63,579 nucleotides of DNA from contig DAOUFU010000160.1 in NCBI GenBank assembly GCA_034429275.1, forward strand, positions 1-63,579, written 5' to 3'. This document shows, piece after piece, positions 1-8,355 of this stretch (position 1 is its first letter; each line of letters opens with the position of its first letter). The notes under the pieces were generated by a model, which made no database searches, was not told the DNA's origin, and was given only the letters and a program-made list of their open reading frames with translations. Source of the DNA: DAOUFU01 sp034429275. GTDB lineage: Bacteria; Chloroflexota; Anaerolineae; Aggregatilineales; Aggregatilineaceae. Both the position numbers and the translations under genes were made by a program.

Positions 1-195
1 GCCCACGCCCACCCCCACGAACAGATCACTACCGTGCTCGAAGGGCGCTTTGAAATGACAGTCGGCGGCGAAACACGAATCCTGGAGCCGGGGGCGGTTG
101 CCGTGATCCCCGGCAATGTCAGCCATTGGGGCAAGGCGCTGACGCCGTGCCGGATCATGGACGTGTTTCAGCCGCCGCGCGATGATTATCGTTGA
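1..195 (+). CDS. cupin-domain protein, C-terminal part only
   Basis: The window opens inside this gene, and reading frame 1 runs for 64 codons to a TGA at 193-195. The peptide starts with a His-rich metal-binding signature (A-H-A-H-P-H-E-Q), followed by a short beta-strand run with G-R-F and P-G motifs (V-L-E-G-R-F-E-M and V-I-P-G-N-V-S-H) typical of the conserved cupin_2 barrel. The second motif histidine (S-H-W) is also present, so the metal site appears complete. Small single-domain cupins of this kind are about 110 residues, so roughly the first 45 residues are missing. The substrate cannot be told from the fold. The next gene is convergent and only about 20 bases away, so this is the end of its transcription unit. 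Confidence 0.75.
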   Translation, partial: AHAHPHEQITTVLEGRFEMTVGGETRILEPGAVAVIPGNVSHWGKALTPCRIMDVFQPPRDDYR

Positions 196-215
196 TGCCC
201 GCTCAGGGGCTGCCC

Positions 216-2654
216 TCAGAGTTCGACGCGGCTCGCAATCGTGAGTGGCTCCTGCCCGGCATCTCCGGAGTTCACCAGGTGTAGACCGACCAGCGTCTCG
301 CCCCTGGCCATCCGCAGCAGTGGCCGCAGCGCCATATCCCCGCTGCCGTCGGGCAGGTGGAGCCGTACCAGGCGGCGCGTGGTGATGACCCAGGCATCGA
401 TGCTCGCCGGGGCGTAGTCGGCAATCGCCAGAGCGCGGAAATCCTGCCCCAGCGCGCGCTGACCGGCTGCCGTCTGCGCAGCGGGAGCCAGCGCATCGAA
501 GGGGATGCACTTGGCGCGTCCCTTCGCATCCGCGACGATGAGCCGGGCCGGACCGGCCAGGCACAGACCGCTCACCACGCGGGCATCCTCGGCCACGCGC
601 ATCACCCGGCTGCCTGCCTGTCGCAGCGCAGCGACGGGCATCCGCAGCACATTCCCCGCGCTGCTGACCAGCAGCAGATCATCGGACTCGCGAAGGGCCA
701 CCAGCGCTGCCGGGTAGCCGGGCAGAGTTTCGAGCGTGAACGGCACCGGCTGGCTCAGCCGATCGCGCACCGTCTCGGCACGCATCAGCCGGACGTAGCC
801 TTTGGTCGAGACCAGGGCGAGATATTCCGCCTCGGCAGGTGGTTGCCACACCTGCAGCCCGCTCACCACCTCCGAGCCGAACGCGTCGGCGCGCAAGTTT
901 TCCACGTCTGCCAGCCGCAGCCCCAGCGCGTGCATCTCCGCCAGCTCGCGCAGCGCCCGGAACATGAAGCGATATTCGGTGGTCATCAGCAGCAGGCGCG
1001 CGTCGGCAGGTGCGGCCATCACCCCGCCCGGCAGACTCGCGGCCAGGTCGCCATCGCCCGCCGGGATTTCCGCCGCGCCATCGAGCGCGTGCAGCGCTGC
1101 GCGCACCTCGCCCTCTCCAGAAAGCGCGATCACACCGATCAGCGCTTCGCTGCTGTCGGCGGTGTGCTCCTGGACCTCGATAAAACGCTTGACCACGTCC
1201 AGGTCGATCGGCGGCACGCCGCGCTTGCGCGCCGGGTCATCCGAATTCCGCACCCGCCCGCCGCCGCGCCATTCGCTGGCCCGGATCGTCTGGGCATCGA
1301 TCTCGCCGCGCTCCAGCCGGTGCGCGAGAATGCCCAGGCCCGAAGTCACGCTGCTGAAGGTATCGATGGCGCGCACCTTTTCCGCGCCAAAACGCTCGCG
1401 CAGCAGGTCCACAAATACCGGCACCTGCGATGACCCCCCTGTGCGGATCACCGCGTCGATCTGGTCAGGGCGCAGACCCGCCTGCCGCACGACCTCATCC
1501 AGCGTGGCCTCGATCGCGGCGCGCTCATCGACAAGCAGGCGCTCGAATTCAGCCCGCGTGATCAGGTCGCGCACCTGGAAGCCCGGTCCATCCAGCCGGA
1601 TGGCCGCGTTGGTCATCGATGACAGCGCGCGTTTGGCCGTTTCCACCTCGTCGTAGATGCGCAACCCATAGCTGCTCTTGACCAGTGACAGCAGCGCTTC
1701 GATCTGCCGCGGCTTGTGCGCCGTGCGCGCGATGCGCTCCAGGTGGCGGAGTGACTGCGGCGCGTTGAGTTCGAGCAGCGTCTGCCAGTCGGAAAACGCT
1801 TCGTAGTAGTGGTTGGGAACCGGGAGCGATGCGCCGTAATCGTTGGTATAGGTCGAATGCTCGCCAAAATGCGGCGGCAGCTTGGCCCGCGCGATCTTGC
1901 GGTCGAAGATGTCCCCGGCGATGGGGATGCCCCCTGTGCTCAGGATGGCACGCTGGCGCGAGTCGCCCAACCGGGCCACGCTGATGTCGAGCGTGCCGCC
2001 GCCGAAGTCGAAGATCAGGACATTCTGGGGGTGGTCAATGGTTGTCTCGTAGAAGTACGCTGCCGCGATAGGCTCCGGCTGCAGCGTAACCTCTTCGAAC
2101 CCTGCGCGGAACGCCGCTGCCAGCAAGCGCTGCTGGGCCAGCCGGTCCGCCTGCGGATCGAGGTTGAAGTACACTGGGCGGCCCAGGACGATCCGCGTCA
2201 GTTCCTGGCCGAGCAAGCGTTCGGCCCGCCGCCGCGCCACGTAGAAATACAGCGCCGTGATGTCTTCGATGAAGTAAAAGTCGGTGCCCACCGTCGTGCC
2301 GACGTAGTGCATGGCCGAAAGCCCGGTTTTGAACGACAGGAACAGGCGGCCTGGCGAGAAGACATCTTTCTCGATGTACACATCTTTGATCATGGGGGGC
2401 AGTTCGGCGAAGACCATCTCGACCTCGCCGACCCACACCCGCTCGTACCGCACCTGCCGGTTCAGGTTCTCCGCGTAATAGCGGTCGATGGCCTCGCGCC
2501 CGATGGCGATGCGCTTCTGGTTGGTGATGTAGAGCGCGGTGCGCGCTACAAAGGGGTTTTCGCTCGACGGGTCGATGGGCAGCAGCCGCAGCGTTCGCCC
2601 ATCATATACCGCCATGCCGGAATTAGTCGTGCCGAAGTCCATACCAACGATCAC
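216..2654 (-). CDS. Hsp70-family ATPase with GyrA-C-terminal-like beta-pinwheel
   Basis: This 812-residue protein begins with GTG (2652-2654) behind a GAGAGGAG ribosome site seven bases away. Residues 1 to about 445 are an actin/Hsp70-type ATPase: phosphate-1 loop D-F-G-T-T-N-S near residue 6, phosphate-2 loop D-F-G-G-G-T-L-D near 216, and adenosine motif G-G-S-S-Q-V-P near 406. There is no recognisable DnaK substrate-binding domain. After a charged linker, residues about 550-800 contain repeated blades of the form L-V-S-T-K-G-Y-V-R, L-L-V-S-S-A-G-N-V-L-R-M-P and I-V-A-D-A-K-G-R-A-K-C-I-P, spaced about 50 residues apart. This matches the beta-pinwheel blades of the gyrase A C-terminal domain, which wrap DNA. 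The ATPase call is firm; the pinwheel call is from motif reading. Function unknown; it may couple nucleotide state to binding of DNA or another polymer. Confidence 0.85.
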   Translation of the reverse strand: MIVGMDFGTTNSGMAVYDGRTLRLLPIDPSSENPFVARTALYITNQKRIAIGREAIDRYYAENLNRQVRYERVWVGEVEMVFAELPPMIKDVYIEKDVFSPGRLFLSFKTGLSAMHYVGTTVGTDFYFIEDITALYFYVARRRAERLLGQELTRIVLGRPVYFNLDPQADRLAQQRLLAAAFRAGFEEVTLQPEPIAAAYFYETTIDHPQNVLIFDFGGGTLDISVARLGDSRQRAILSTGGIPIAGDIFDRKIARAKLPPHFGEHSTYTNDYGASLPVPNHYYEAFSDWQTLLELNAPQSLRHLERIARTAHKPRQIEALLSLVKSSYGLRIYDEVETAKRALSSMTNAAIRLDGPGFQVRDLITRAEFERLLVDERAAIEATLDEVVRQAGLRPDQIDAVIRTGGSSQVPVFVDLLRERFGAEKVRAIDTFSSVTSGLGILAHRLERGEIDAQTIRASEWRGGGRVRNSDDPARKRGVPPIDLDVVKRFIEVQEHTADSSEALIGVIALSGEGEVRAALHALDGAAEIPAGDGDLAASLPGGVMAAPADARLLLMTTEYRFMFRALRELAEMHALGLRLADVENLRADAFGSEVVSGLQVWQPPAEAEYLALVSTKGYVRLMRAETVRDRLSQPVPFTLETLPGYPAALVALRESDDLLLVSSAGNVLRMPVAALRQAGSRVMRVAEDARVVSGLCLAGPARLIVADAKGRAKCIPFDALAPAAQTAAGQRALGQDFRALAIADYAPASIDAWVITTRRLVRLHLPDGSGDMALRPLLRMARGETLVGLHLVNSGDAGQEPLTIASRVEL

Positions 2655-3038
2655 AGCAGCGCTCCTCTCAACTCTAGCTGTCCGATCAGACGAGCAGGAT
2701 CGCGGGTTGCGTCGGGTTCCAAAAAAACGGTCACAGAGACATTCTGACCATCCGCAGTCGCGATCTTCGCCCGCTGGCGGGATCGTGCTGCGTGGCGCAG
2801 CGCTGCATCATGCAGCTATGGAGTTGTTGGGTTGTGATGAGTGGATCGGACGAGGATGAACCGGACACTTGCGCTATTTGCAGCCGATCGCCGCGCAAGC
2901 CGGGCGAGACGATGATTATACCAGTCATAGCCGCCGGGTAACAAGGGCGATTTTTCGTCGCAAGACGTTTCAGGTATGCTGAAAGCCAGAGTTGGCTCTC
3001 ATCGGCTTTACCGACGCTCCACCCCGAAAGGATACTCT
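2655..3038. other. divergent intergenic region
   Basis: This 384-base gap separates the minus-strand Hsp70-like gene from the plus-strand PmoA-like gene, so it should hold both promoters. No convincing -35/-10 pair was found on either strand. A short inverted repeat (GCCA, GAGT loop, TGGC) lies near 2986-2997, just upstream of the PmoA-like ribosome site. ORFs that run through it are weak and overlap the real gene starts. I see no RNA gene here. Confidence 0.4.
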
Positions 3039-3908
3039 ATGTCCGATACCTGCCTGCAAGCCAAACTGGGCCATTCGGTGGCCGTGATGCGCACCTGCCA
3101 CGAATCCCCGGTCTGGCAGTACCGCTATAACACGCATCCCAAGCCGTTTTTTCACCCGCTCAACACGCCCGCCGGGCACTGCCTGTCGCTGTTCGAGCCG
3201 CACGATCACGTCTGGCAGCGTGGACTATGGTTCACCTTCAAGTTCGTGAATGGGGACAACTTCTGGGAAGAACGCGAAACCTATGGTCGCCAGGAAACGG
3301 TAGGATCGGTGGACATCCGGCAGGACCTGGATGGCAAAGTCCATCTGAATACCCGCTTGAAGTGGATCGCGCCGCAGGACAACACCGCCGTGATCAGCGA
3401 AGACCGCGCGATCACCTATGCGCCGTTCATCGCCGAGGCCTATGCCCTCGATTTCAGCTTCACGCTGCACGCACTGCGCGATTTGACGCTGGATCGCACC
3501 CCTTTCACCACCTGGGGTGGCTATGGCGGACTGACTTTTCGCGGAACGCGCAACTGGGAGGAAACGCGCCTGCTCTTTGCCGACGGCTCAACCAGCGCGC
3601 GCCCAATCGGCCATCTCGCGCCCTGGTGCGATCTTGCGGGCAAGCTCGACGGCGGGCCAGACCAAACGGGCGGGCTGGCGATCTTCGACCACCCCGCCAA
3701 CCCGCGCCACCCTACACCCTGGTATGGCGACTGCCGGCCCGGCTATCACTTCATCAACGCGGCACTACTCTTCCACGAGCCGATGACGCTGGCAGAGGGA
3801 CAAACGCTCGCCCTGCGCTACCGCGTATTGGTCCACGACGGCATCTGGGAACGCGATCAGCTTCAAGCGCTGTATGAAGTCTACCTGAAGGCTGCTGGCG
3901 CGAGCTAG
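3039..3908 (+). CDS. PmoA-like (DUF6807-type) protein
   Basis: The 289-residue product starts at the ATG at 3039, preceded by AAAGGA six bases upstream; the upstream in-frame ATG at 2976 has no ribosome site. It has no signal peptide. The sequence resembles the family annotated as 'methane oxygenase PmoA', which despite its name is a soluble beta-sandwich protein often found beside sugar-catabolic genes in Chloroflexota and Bacteroidota. Family-like segments are the H-P-L-N-T-P-A-G-H stretch followed by H-D-H-V-W-Q-R-G-L-W, with several histidines, and later W-G-G-Y-G-G-L-T-F-R and D-H-P-A-N-P-R-H-P. The histidines suggest a metal or carbohydrate-binding site, which is inference. It runs convergent with the DUF362 gene and overlaps its stop codon by four bases. 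Confidence 0.7.
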   Translation: MSDTCLQAKLGHSVAVMRTCHESPVWQYRYNTHPKPFFHPLNTPAGHCLSLFEPHDHVWQRGLWFTFKFVNGDNFWEERETYGRQETVGSVDIRQDLDGKVHLNTRLKWIAPQDNTAVISEDRAITYAPFIAEAYALDFSFTLHALRDLTLDRTPFTTWGGYGGLTFRGTRNWEETRLLFADGSTSARPIGHLAPWCDLAGKLDGGPDQTGGLAIFDHPANPRHPTPWYGDCRPGYHFINAALLFHEPMTLAEGQTLALRYRVLVHDGIWERDQLQALYEVYLKAAGAS

Positions 3909-5125
3909 ACTTTTCCGTATGCCTGCGGATAGGGAACCGGGAAATCCGGGCGCTGCACACGCATATCGGCGGCAGTGGCGCGGTACGGTCGGAAGCGCGT
4001 CTGCACTTCCTCTATGGTCGCGCCCACCACCTCAATCTGGTCGAGCGCAATGGTGCCCAGGCCCAATGCCTCGGCCAGCTGCAGGTGATTCAGGCAGTAG
4101 CGGAATGGAGCCTGGACAAACGACGGCGCTGCCGGGTCGAAGCCCATCACTGCCGCCGCGACCGCGTCGGTTTCGACCATCCCTTTGCCGGCCACCAGCA
4201 CTTTGGCGATCTTCTGGTTGAAATCCTCGTTCCAGGGGCCTTCGCTGCCTTCGGCGGTCTTCACGCCATCGATCAGCACAAAATCGATCGGGCGAGCGCG
4301 CACAATATCCATGATCACACTCGGCACGCGGATCATCCCCTGGTTGCCCGGCCCATGCAGCGCCGAGCGATGGGTATCGCTATCGCTCATCCGGTAAGCG
4401 TGCATAGGGACCACGCCAAACATGTTCTTCATGCCCAGCGTGATGCCCGCCGTCGCGTGACATTTCATCTTTGCGACCGACATCACCACATCCACCTCGG
4501 TCAGCAGCGGATGCATCAGCAGGCTGTCGTAGACCAGCCAGTTTTCGCCGACCGGCACGCTCACAAAATCATCATATGGGCGCGGATCATTGAGGTTGAC
4601 CAGGGTCACCTGCTCATACTCCCTCGCCAGGGCAGTATTGCCCCACGCCGACCAGCTTTCCTGGTCATACACGGCCTCGACGATGAAAACCTCTTTGGCT
4701 CCGGCATCCAGCACCGCCTCGACCAGTGCACGCGTCACAGCAGGGTGCGTGATGTGCACCTCGGTGGCGGCCTTGCCCAGCACAGCATCGGCCCAGGCCC
4801 CGCCCGTCAGGTTAGTCTTGATCGCCACCCGGTCGCCGGAGCGCACCACATCATCCAGCCCGCCCAACTGGTCGATCATGGCAGTAACTCGCTCACGGAT
4901 CAACGCTTTGTCATACGAGTCGGCCTGGGCCAGCGCCACACGCGCCGGCGGCGAATCCTCACGCCGAAGGGGTGCAGCCTGCCCCGCCAGGGTATTCAGC
5001 AGGGCGGCAGCAGACCGATTGTTGATCGCGTGTTCGGCCAGGACACCACCGGTCAGCACGCCCGCGCCTTTCAGCAGCGTGCGGCGGGTGATCTTACGGC
5101 GGGCGGGTTGAGATGAGTTTGTCAT
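3905..5125 (-). CDS. DUF362 domain protein with Tat signal
   Basis: This 406-residue protein carries a twin-arginine signal near the N terminus (T-R-R-T-L-L-K-G followed by a hydrophobic stretch ending in A-E-H-A), so it is probably folded in the cytoplasm and exported. The body is a DUF362 domain: K-T-N-L-T-G-G, an E-V-H-I-T-H-P-A-V-T-R-A-L-V segment, and A-K-M-K-C-H-A-T-A-G-I-T-L-G-M-K-N, which is the family hallmark. No 4Fe-4S ferredoxin cluster motif is visible, unlike some family members. Start: ATG at 5125 with AGGAG about ten bases upstream. The role of the family is not established. A 14-base palindrome lies about 95 bases upstream of its start and may be its operator. Confidence 0.8.
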   Translation of the reverse strand: MTNSSQPARRKITRRTLLKGAGVLTGGVLAEHAINNRSAAALLNTLAGQAAPLRREDSPPARVALAQADSYDKALIRERVTAMIDQLGGLDDVVRSGDRVAIKTNLTGGAWADAVLGKAATEVHITHPAVTRALVEAVLDAGAKEVFIVEAVYDQESWSAWGNTALAREYEQVTLVNLNDPRPYDDFVSVPVGENWLVYDSLLMHPLLTEVDVVMSVAKMKCHATAGITLGMKNMFGVVPMHAYRMSDSDTHRSALHGPGNQGMIRVPSVIMDIVRARPIDFVLIDGVKTAEGSEGPWNEDFNQKIAKVLVAGKGMVETDAVAAAVMGFDPAAPSFVQAPFRYCLNHLQLAEALGLGTIALDQIEVVGATIEEVQTRFRPYRATAADMRVQRPDFPVPYPQAYGKV

Positions 5126-5218
5126 CGTGTCATACTCCTGCGCTTAATCGTTGGCGGGGCACACTGCACGGATACATGCAGCGGCCCACCTCCTGATCAT
5201 CCTCCATTCCGCGCGAAA

Positions 5219-5232
5219 TGGCAACGTTGCCA
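5219..5232. promoter_or_regulatory. LacI-type palindrome TGGCAACGTTGCCA
   Basis: This is a perfect 14-base palindrome with an AACGTT core, the centre type seen in LacI-family operators. It is in the divergent gap between the DUF362 gene (start 5125) and the L,D-transpeptidase gene. A palindrome of this length is expected a few times by chance in a window this size, so position and core are the only support. Confidence 0.3.
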
Positions 5233-5332
5233 CCGCCTATCACGCGCACCAGCACCGGTCAAGCGGTGCGGTTGCGTAGGTTAGCCGTCGCATGGACGCC
5301 GATCGCCGGTCTTCCACGCAGCCGGTGAATCC

Positions 5333-5340
5333 TATAAAAT
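5333..5340 (+). promoter_or_regulatory. candidate -10 element TATAAAAT
   Basis: A strong -10-like TATAAAAT lies just before the first ATG (5343) of the L,D-transpeptidase frame. Transcription from it would start near 5346, beyond that ATG, which argues for the second ATG at 5385 as the real start. No good -35 box was seen at 17 bases. Confidence 0.35.
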
Positions 5341-5384
5341 AGATGAGTATCTTAAGAATCAGACCATCAAGTGACAGGTCACCC

Positions 5385-6584
5385 ATGCAACCCAAGCCTA
5401 CCTCTTCCGCCCAGCCGACATTTCCCATGCCTCAGCCCGTGCCTCGCCCGCGCCGTGCCAGAGTCCGTTCCTCCTGGCTGCTGATTGGCGGGCTGATGAC
5501 GCTGAGCGCTGCCGTCGTCATGATGATCGTGGCGGTGGTGGGGGCGCTTGCGCTCTATGGCGGCAGCAGTGAGCCGCGCGTGGCATCTGGCGTCACCGTG
5601 GCAGGGTTGGCGCTGGGCGGCCAGACCGTCGAGCAAGCCACAGGCGCGCTGTCCGCGCACAGTGTCAGCGCCCAGCCGGTGATCCTGGTTGATCAAGACC
5701 GGCGCTGGACGCGCACCCTGGGCGAACTTGGCATATCGCTCAATGTGCCGATGACGATGCAGCGCGTCGAAAACGCGCCCGCCGGGGCACAGGTACAGCC
5801 AGTATACGCCATCGATCTCACGCAGACTCAGGATGCCTTGATCGCCCTCAGCGCCGAGGTGAACATCGCCGCCGTTCCGGGCAACCCGCCGCAGATGGGA
5901 CGCGCGCTGGATATCCCGGTCGTGCTCAACCGCCTGCGCCTGAATCTCGATGGGGAACTGGCCGACGGTCAGCTTGAGCTGGATATCATCGTCACCGAGC
6001 CGCCCGCCGCCGAAGTATCGGCCAACTCCACCGGGCAGACCACTATACATGTAGTTGAGCCGGGGCAAGAGCTGGCGCTCATCGCGCGGCAGTATGGTGT
6101 GGACATGGCCGATATCGTGGCGCTGAACGACCTTGCCAACCCCGATCTGCTGTGGGTCGGGCAGGAATTGATTATCCCGGCAGCGGGCGAATACATGCCT
6201 AGCGCTGCTGAAGCACCTGCTGCACCGACACCAGTGGGCAAGTCGATCGTGGTCTCCACAGACGCTCAGCGCATCTACGCCTACGAAAACGGCCAGTTGA
6301 TCCGTTCGCACCTGGCATCCACCGGCCTGCCCGCCACACCCACCGTCAAAGGCGACTATGCCATCTACGTGAAATACGCCGCAACCGACATGAGCGGGCC
6401 AGATTACTACCTGCCCCAGGTTCCCTACACCATGTATTTCTACCAGGGATATGGCATTCACGGCACCTACTGGCACAACAGCTTTGGCCGCCCGATGAGT
6501 CATGGCTGTGTCAACCTGCCCACCGAAGAAGCCAAATGGTTCTTTGAATGGGCCGAAGTGGGTACGCCGGTGCGGGTGATCTAG
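5385..6584 (+). CDS. L,D-transpeptidase with LysM and YkuD domains
   Basis: The 399-residue product is a membrane-anchored cell-wall enzyme. After a Pro-rich cytoplasmic tail, one transmembrane helix spans about residues 33-57. The next about 100 residues (G-V-T-V-A-G-L-A-L-G-G-Q-T onward) resemble the peptidoglycan-binding-4 domain of YoaR/VanW proteins. A LysM module follows (H-V-V-E-P-G-Q-E-L to V-G-Q-E-L-I-I-P), then a YkuD catalytic domain with the active-site S-H-G-C-V-N; the nucleophile is Cys at about 375, with an upstream H-G-T motif. Family knowledge: YkuD enzymes form 3-3 peptidoglycan cross-links. Start choice: an ATG at 5343 is also in frame, but 5385 has AGGTC upstream and fits the -10 element at 5333-5340. 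The gene stands alone. Confidence 0.88.
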   Translation: MQPKPTSSAQPTFPMPQPVPRPRRARVRSSWLLIGGLMTLSAAVVMMIVAVVGALALYGGSSEPRVASGVTVAGLALGGQTVEQATGALSAHSVSAQPVILVDQDRRWTRTLGELGISLNVPMTMQRVENAPAGAQVQPVYAIDLTQTQDALIALSAEVNIAAVPGNPPQMGRALDIPVVLNRLRLNLDGELADGQLELDIIVTEPPAAEVSANSTGQTTIHVVEPGQELALIARQYGVDMADIVALNDLANPDLLWVGQELIIPAAGEYMPSAAEAPAAPTPVGKSIVVSTDAQRIYAYENGQLIRSHLASTGLPATPTVKGDYAIYVKYAATDMSGPDYYLPQVPYTMYFYQGYGIHGTYWHNSFGRPMSHGCVNLPTEEAKWFFEWAEVGTPVRVI

Positions 6585-6632
6585 CCCAGCCTACCGGCTG
6601 CTGCGCCGACGCACTACCGCCACGGAATGATC

Positions 6633-6672
6633 GCCGGGGGTCCGAACAAATCAGGACTCCCGGCTTTGTTTT
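6633..6672 (+). terminator. rho-independent terminator after L,D-transpeptidase gene
   Basis: An 11-base stem (GCCGGGGGTCC at 6633-6643 with GGACTCCCGGC at 6654-6664, one G-T pair) with a ten-base loop is followed by TTTGTTTT. It lies 49 bases after the stop codon. Confidence 0.8.
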
Positions 6673-6790
6673 CGCCACGCCCCCTTTTGGGCACAACTGG
6701 CGACTTATCCATCAAGAGCAGCGACTGTCTCCATCCCCCCATGATTTGGGCTTGTCGCACGTGCTATCGTGGAGTAGGGTAAAATAGACT

Positions 6791-8257
6791 ATGACGCTTC
6801 CTTCACCACTTTCAGGGCCAGGGGTTCCAGAATCGGGACGTGCAGCGGTTATGAACACACCATCGACTCGGTTGTCGTACTATCTTGAGGTGATCGAGCG
6901 CCTCAAGCAGGGGGAATATCAGCAAACGCTGTCCATTGATCCCGACGATGAGCTGGCCCAGTTGGGCTTCGCACTACAAGACCTGGCCGATGCGCTCCAA
7001 CGCCAACAGCGCCGCGCGAGCAATCTGGCCAGCATCACAAACCGCATCACGGCGGGTCTGACTCTCAACGAAATTCTGGAAAAGGTCTACGACGACTTCC
7101 GCGAACTCGTACCCTACAACCGGATCGGGCTGGCGCTCATCCAGCCGGACGGGGAAACCATCTGCGCGGAATGGGCAAAGAGCGATGGCCGCCAGGTCCT
7201 GCTGCGGCATGGGTACTGTGGCTCGCTGGTCAACAGCAGCCTGGGCCACATTATGCGCACCGGCGAACCGCGCATCCTCAACGACCTGCGCGAATATCTG
7301 CGCCATAAACCAGAGTCGGAATCAACCCGGTTGATTGTCGAAGAAGGCTACCAGTCGTCGCTGACCTTCCCGCTTATTGCCGAAAATCGCCCGGTCGGCT
7401 TCATCTTCTTCACCAGCGCCGAACCCTATACCTACCAGCACACGCATGTAGATGCCCTGCTTCAACTCACCCAACAGCTTTCCATCATCGTGGAAAAAGG
7501 GCGGCTGGTGACAGAGCTTGCCAATCAGAAACGCGCCATCGAGCGCCAGAATCACGAACTGCGCCATGTCAATGAGCTAAAAAATACCTTTGTCGGCATC
7601 GTGGCCCACGACCTGCGCAGCCCGCTCGGCGTAATTGAAATGGCGATCAATTACATCAGCGATCCCAGCCTGGGCCTGACTGATGAGGATCGCAGCGCCA
7701 TGCTGACCGAAGTCTCCAAGCACACCCGCCACATGCTGAACCTGATCGATGAACTGCTCGACGTGACTCAGATCGAATCTGGCACCCTACAGCTAACCCA
7801 CACCGAGATAGACATCGCTGCATTCGTCAGCGAGGCGGTGGCTCAACATAGCCGGATGGCGACGACCAAAGAGATCAAAATCGTCCTCGAAGAATGCGAT
7901 GAAGGCCGGGTTATGGCGGACCCACAGCGCCTGCGGCAGGTGATCGACAACCTGATCTCCAACGCCGTGAAGTATTCGCCGCTGGGCAGCCAGGTGGTGA
8001 TCCGCTCGCGGCTGACAGGCGAACGGTGGCGGTTCTCAGTGCAGGATCAGGGGCCTGGCATTCCCCCTACCGAGCGCAGCCGGCTGTTCACCGAGTTTGG
8101 AAAGCTCTCCACGCGCCCCACGGGTGGAGAACGCAGCACCGGCCTGGGGCTGGCGATCTCGCGGCGCATGGTCGAGGCACACGGGGGGCAAATCGGCGTG
8201 GATTCGGAGCCGGGGCAGGGTTCGACGTTCTGGTTCACCCTGCCGCTCCAGCACTGA
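6791..8257 (+). CDS. GAF-domain sensor histidine kinase
   Basis: This cytoplasmic kinase of 488 residues has no membrane helix. A short HAMP-like helical segment (residues about 30-75) leads to a GAF domain (about 80-230), then a coiled coil with L-A-N-Q-K-R-A-I-E-R-Q. The HisKA domain holds V-A-H-D-L-R-S-P-L with the phosphorylated His near residue 272. The HATPase domain has an N box (N-L-I-S-N-A-V-K-Y-S), G1 (D-Q-G-P-G-I-P) and G2 (G-L-G-L-A-I-S). The likely input is a small ligand or redox signal bound by GAF; the partner regulator is not adjacent. Start is uncertain: a TAAAAT at 6780-6785 would place transcription at or after the ATG at 6791, so the ATG at 6851 (residue 21) is a good alternative. 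Confidence 0.88.
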   Translation: MTLPSPLSGPGVPESGRAAVMNTPSTRLSYYLEVIERLKQGEYQQTLSIDPDDELAQLGFALQDLADALQRQQRRASNLASITNRITAGLTLNEILEKVYDDFRELVPYNRIGLALIQPDGETICAEWAKSDGRQVLLRHGYCGSLVNSSLGHIMRTGEPRILNDLREYLRHKPESESTRLIVEEGYQSSLTFPLIAENRPVGFIFFTSAEPYTYQHTHVDALLQLTQQLSIIVEKGRLVTELANQKRAIERQNHELRHVNELKNTFVGIVAHDLRSPLGVIEMAINYISDPSLGLTDEDRSAMLTEVSKHTRHMLNLIDELLDVTQIESGTLQLTHTEIDIAAFVSEAVAQHSRMATTKEIKIVLEECDEGRVMADPQRLRQVIDNLISNAVKYSPLGSQVVIRSRLTGERWRFSVQDQGPGIPPTERSRLFTEFGKLSTRPTGGERSTGLGLAISRRMVEAHGGQIGVDSEPGQGSTFWFTLPLQH

Positions 8258-8298
8258 CGCGCCACAAATCGCGGCTGTGTGGCAGCATTTGTCCCAAT

Positions 8299-8334
8299 AA
8301 AAACTACGCTCCTATCGCAGGATAGGAGCGTAGT
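8299..8334 (-). terminator. rho-independent terminator of the ribose-type ABC operon
   Basis: A perfect 14-base stem (ACTACGCTCCTATC at 8303-8316 with its complement at 8321-8334) and a four-base loop is followed on the minus strand by a T run (A run at 8299-8303 on plus). It serves the minus-strand binding-protein gene and may also stop the kinase gene reading toward it. Confidence 0.85.
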
Positions 8335-8355
8335 GGTTAGAACTAACTTCTAGGA

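Noticed and set aside
2976..3038. 21-codon extension of the PmoA-like gene
   Set aside because: No ribosome site precedes the ATG at 2976, while the ATG at 3039 has AAAGGA.
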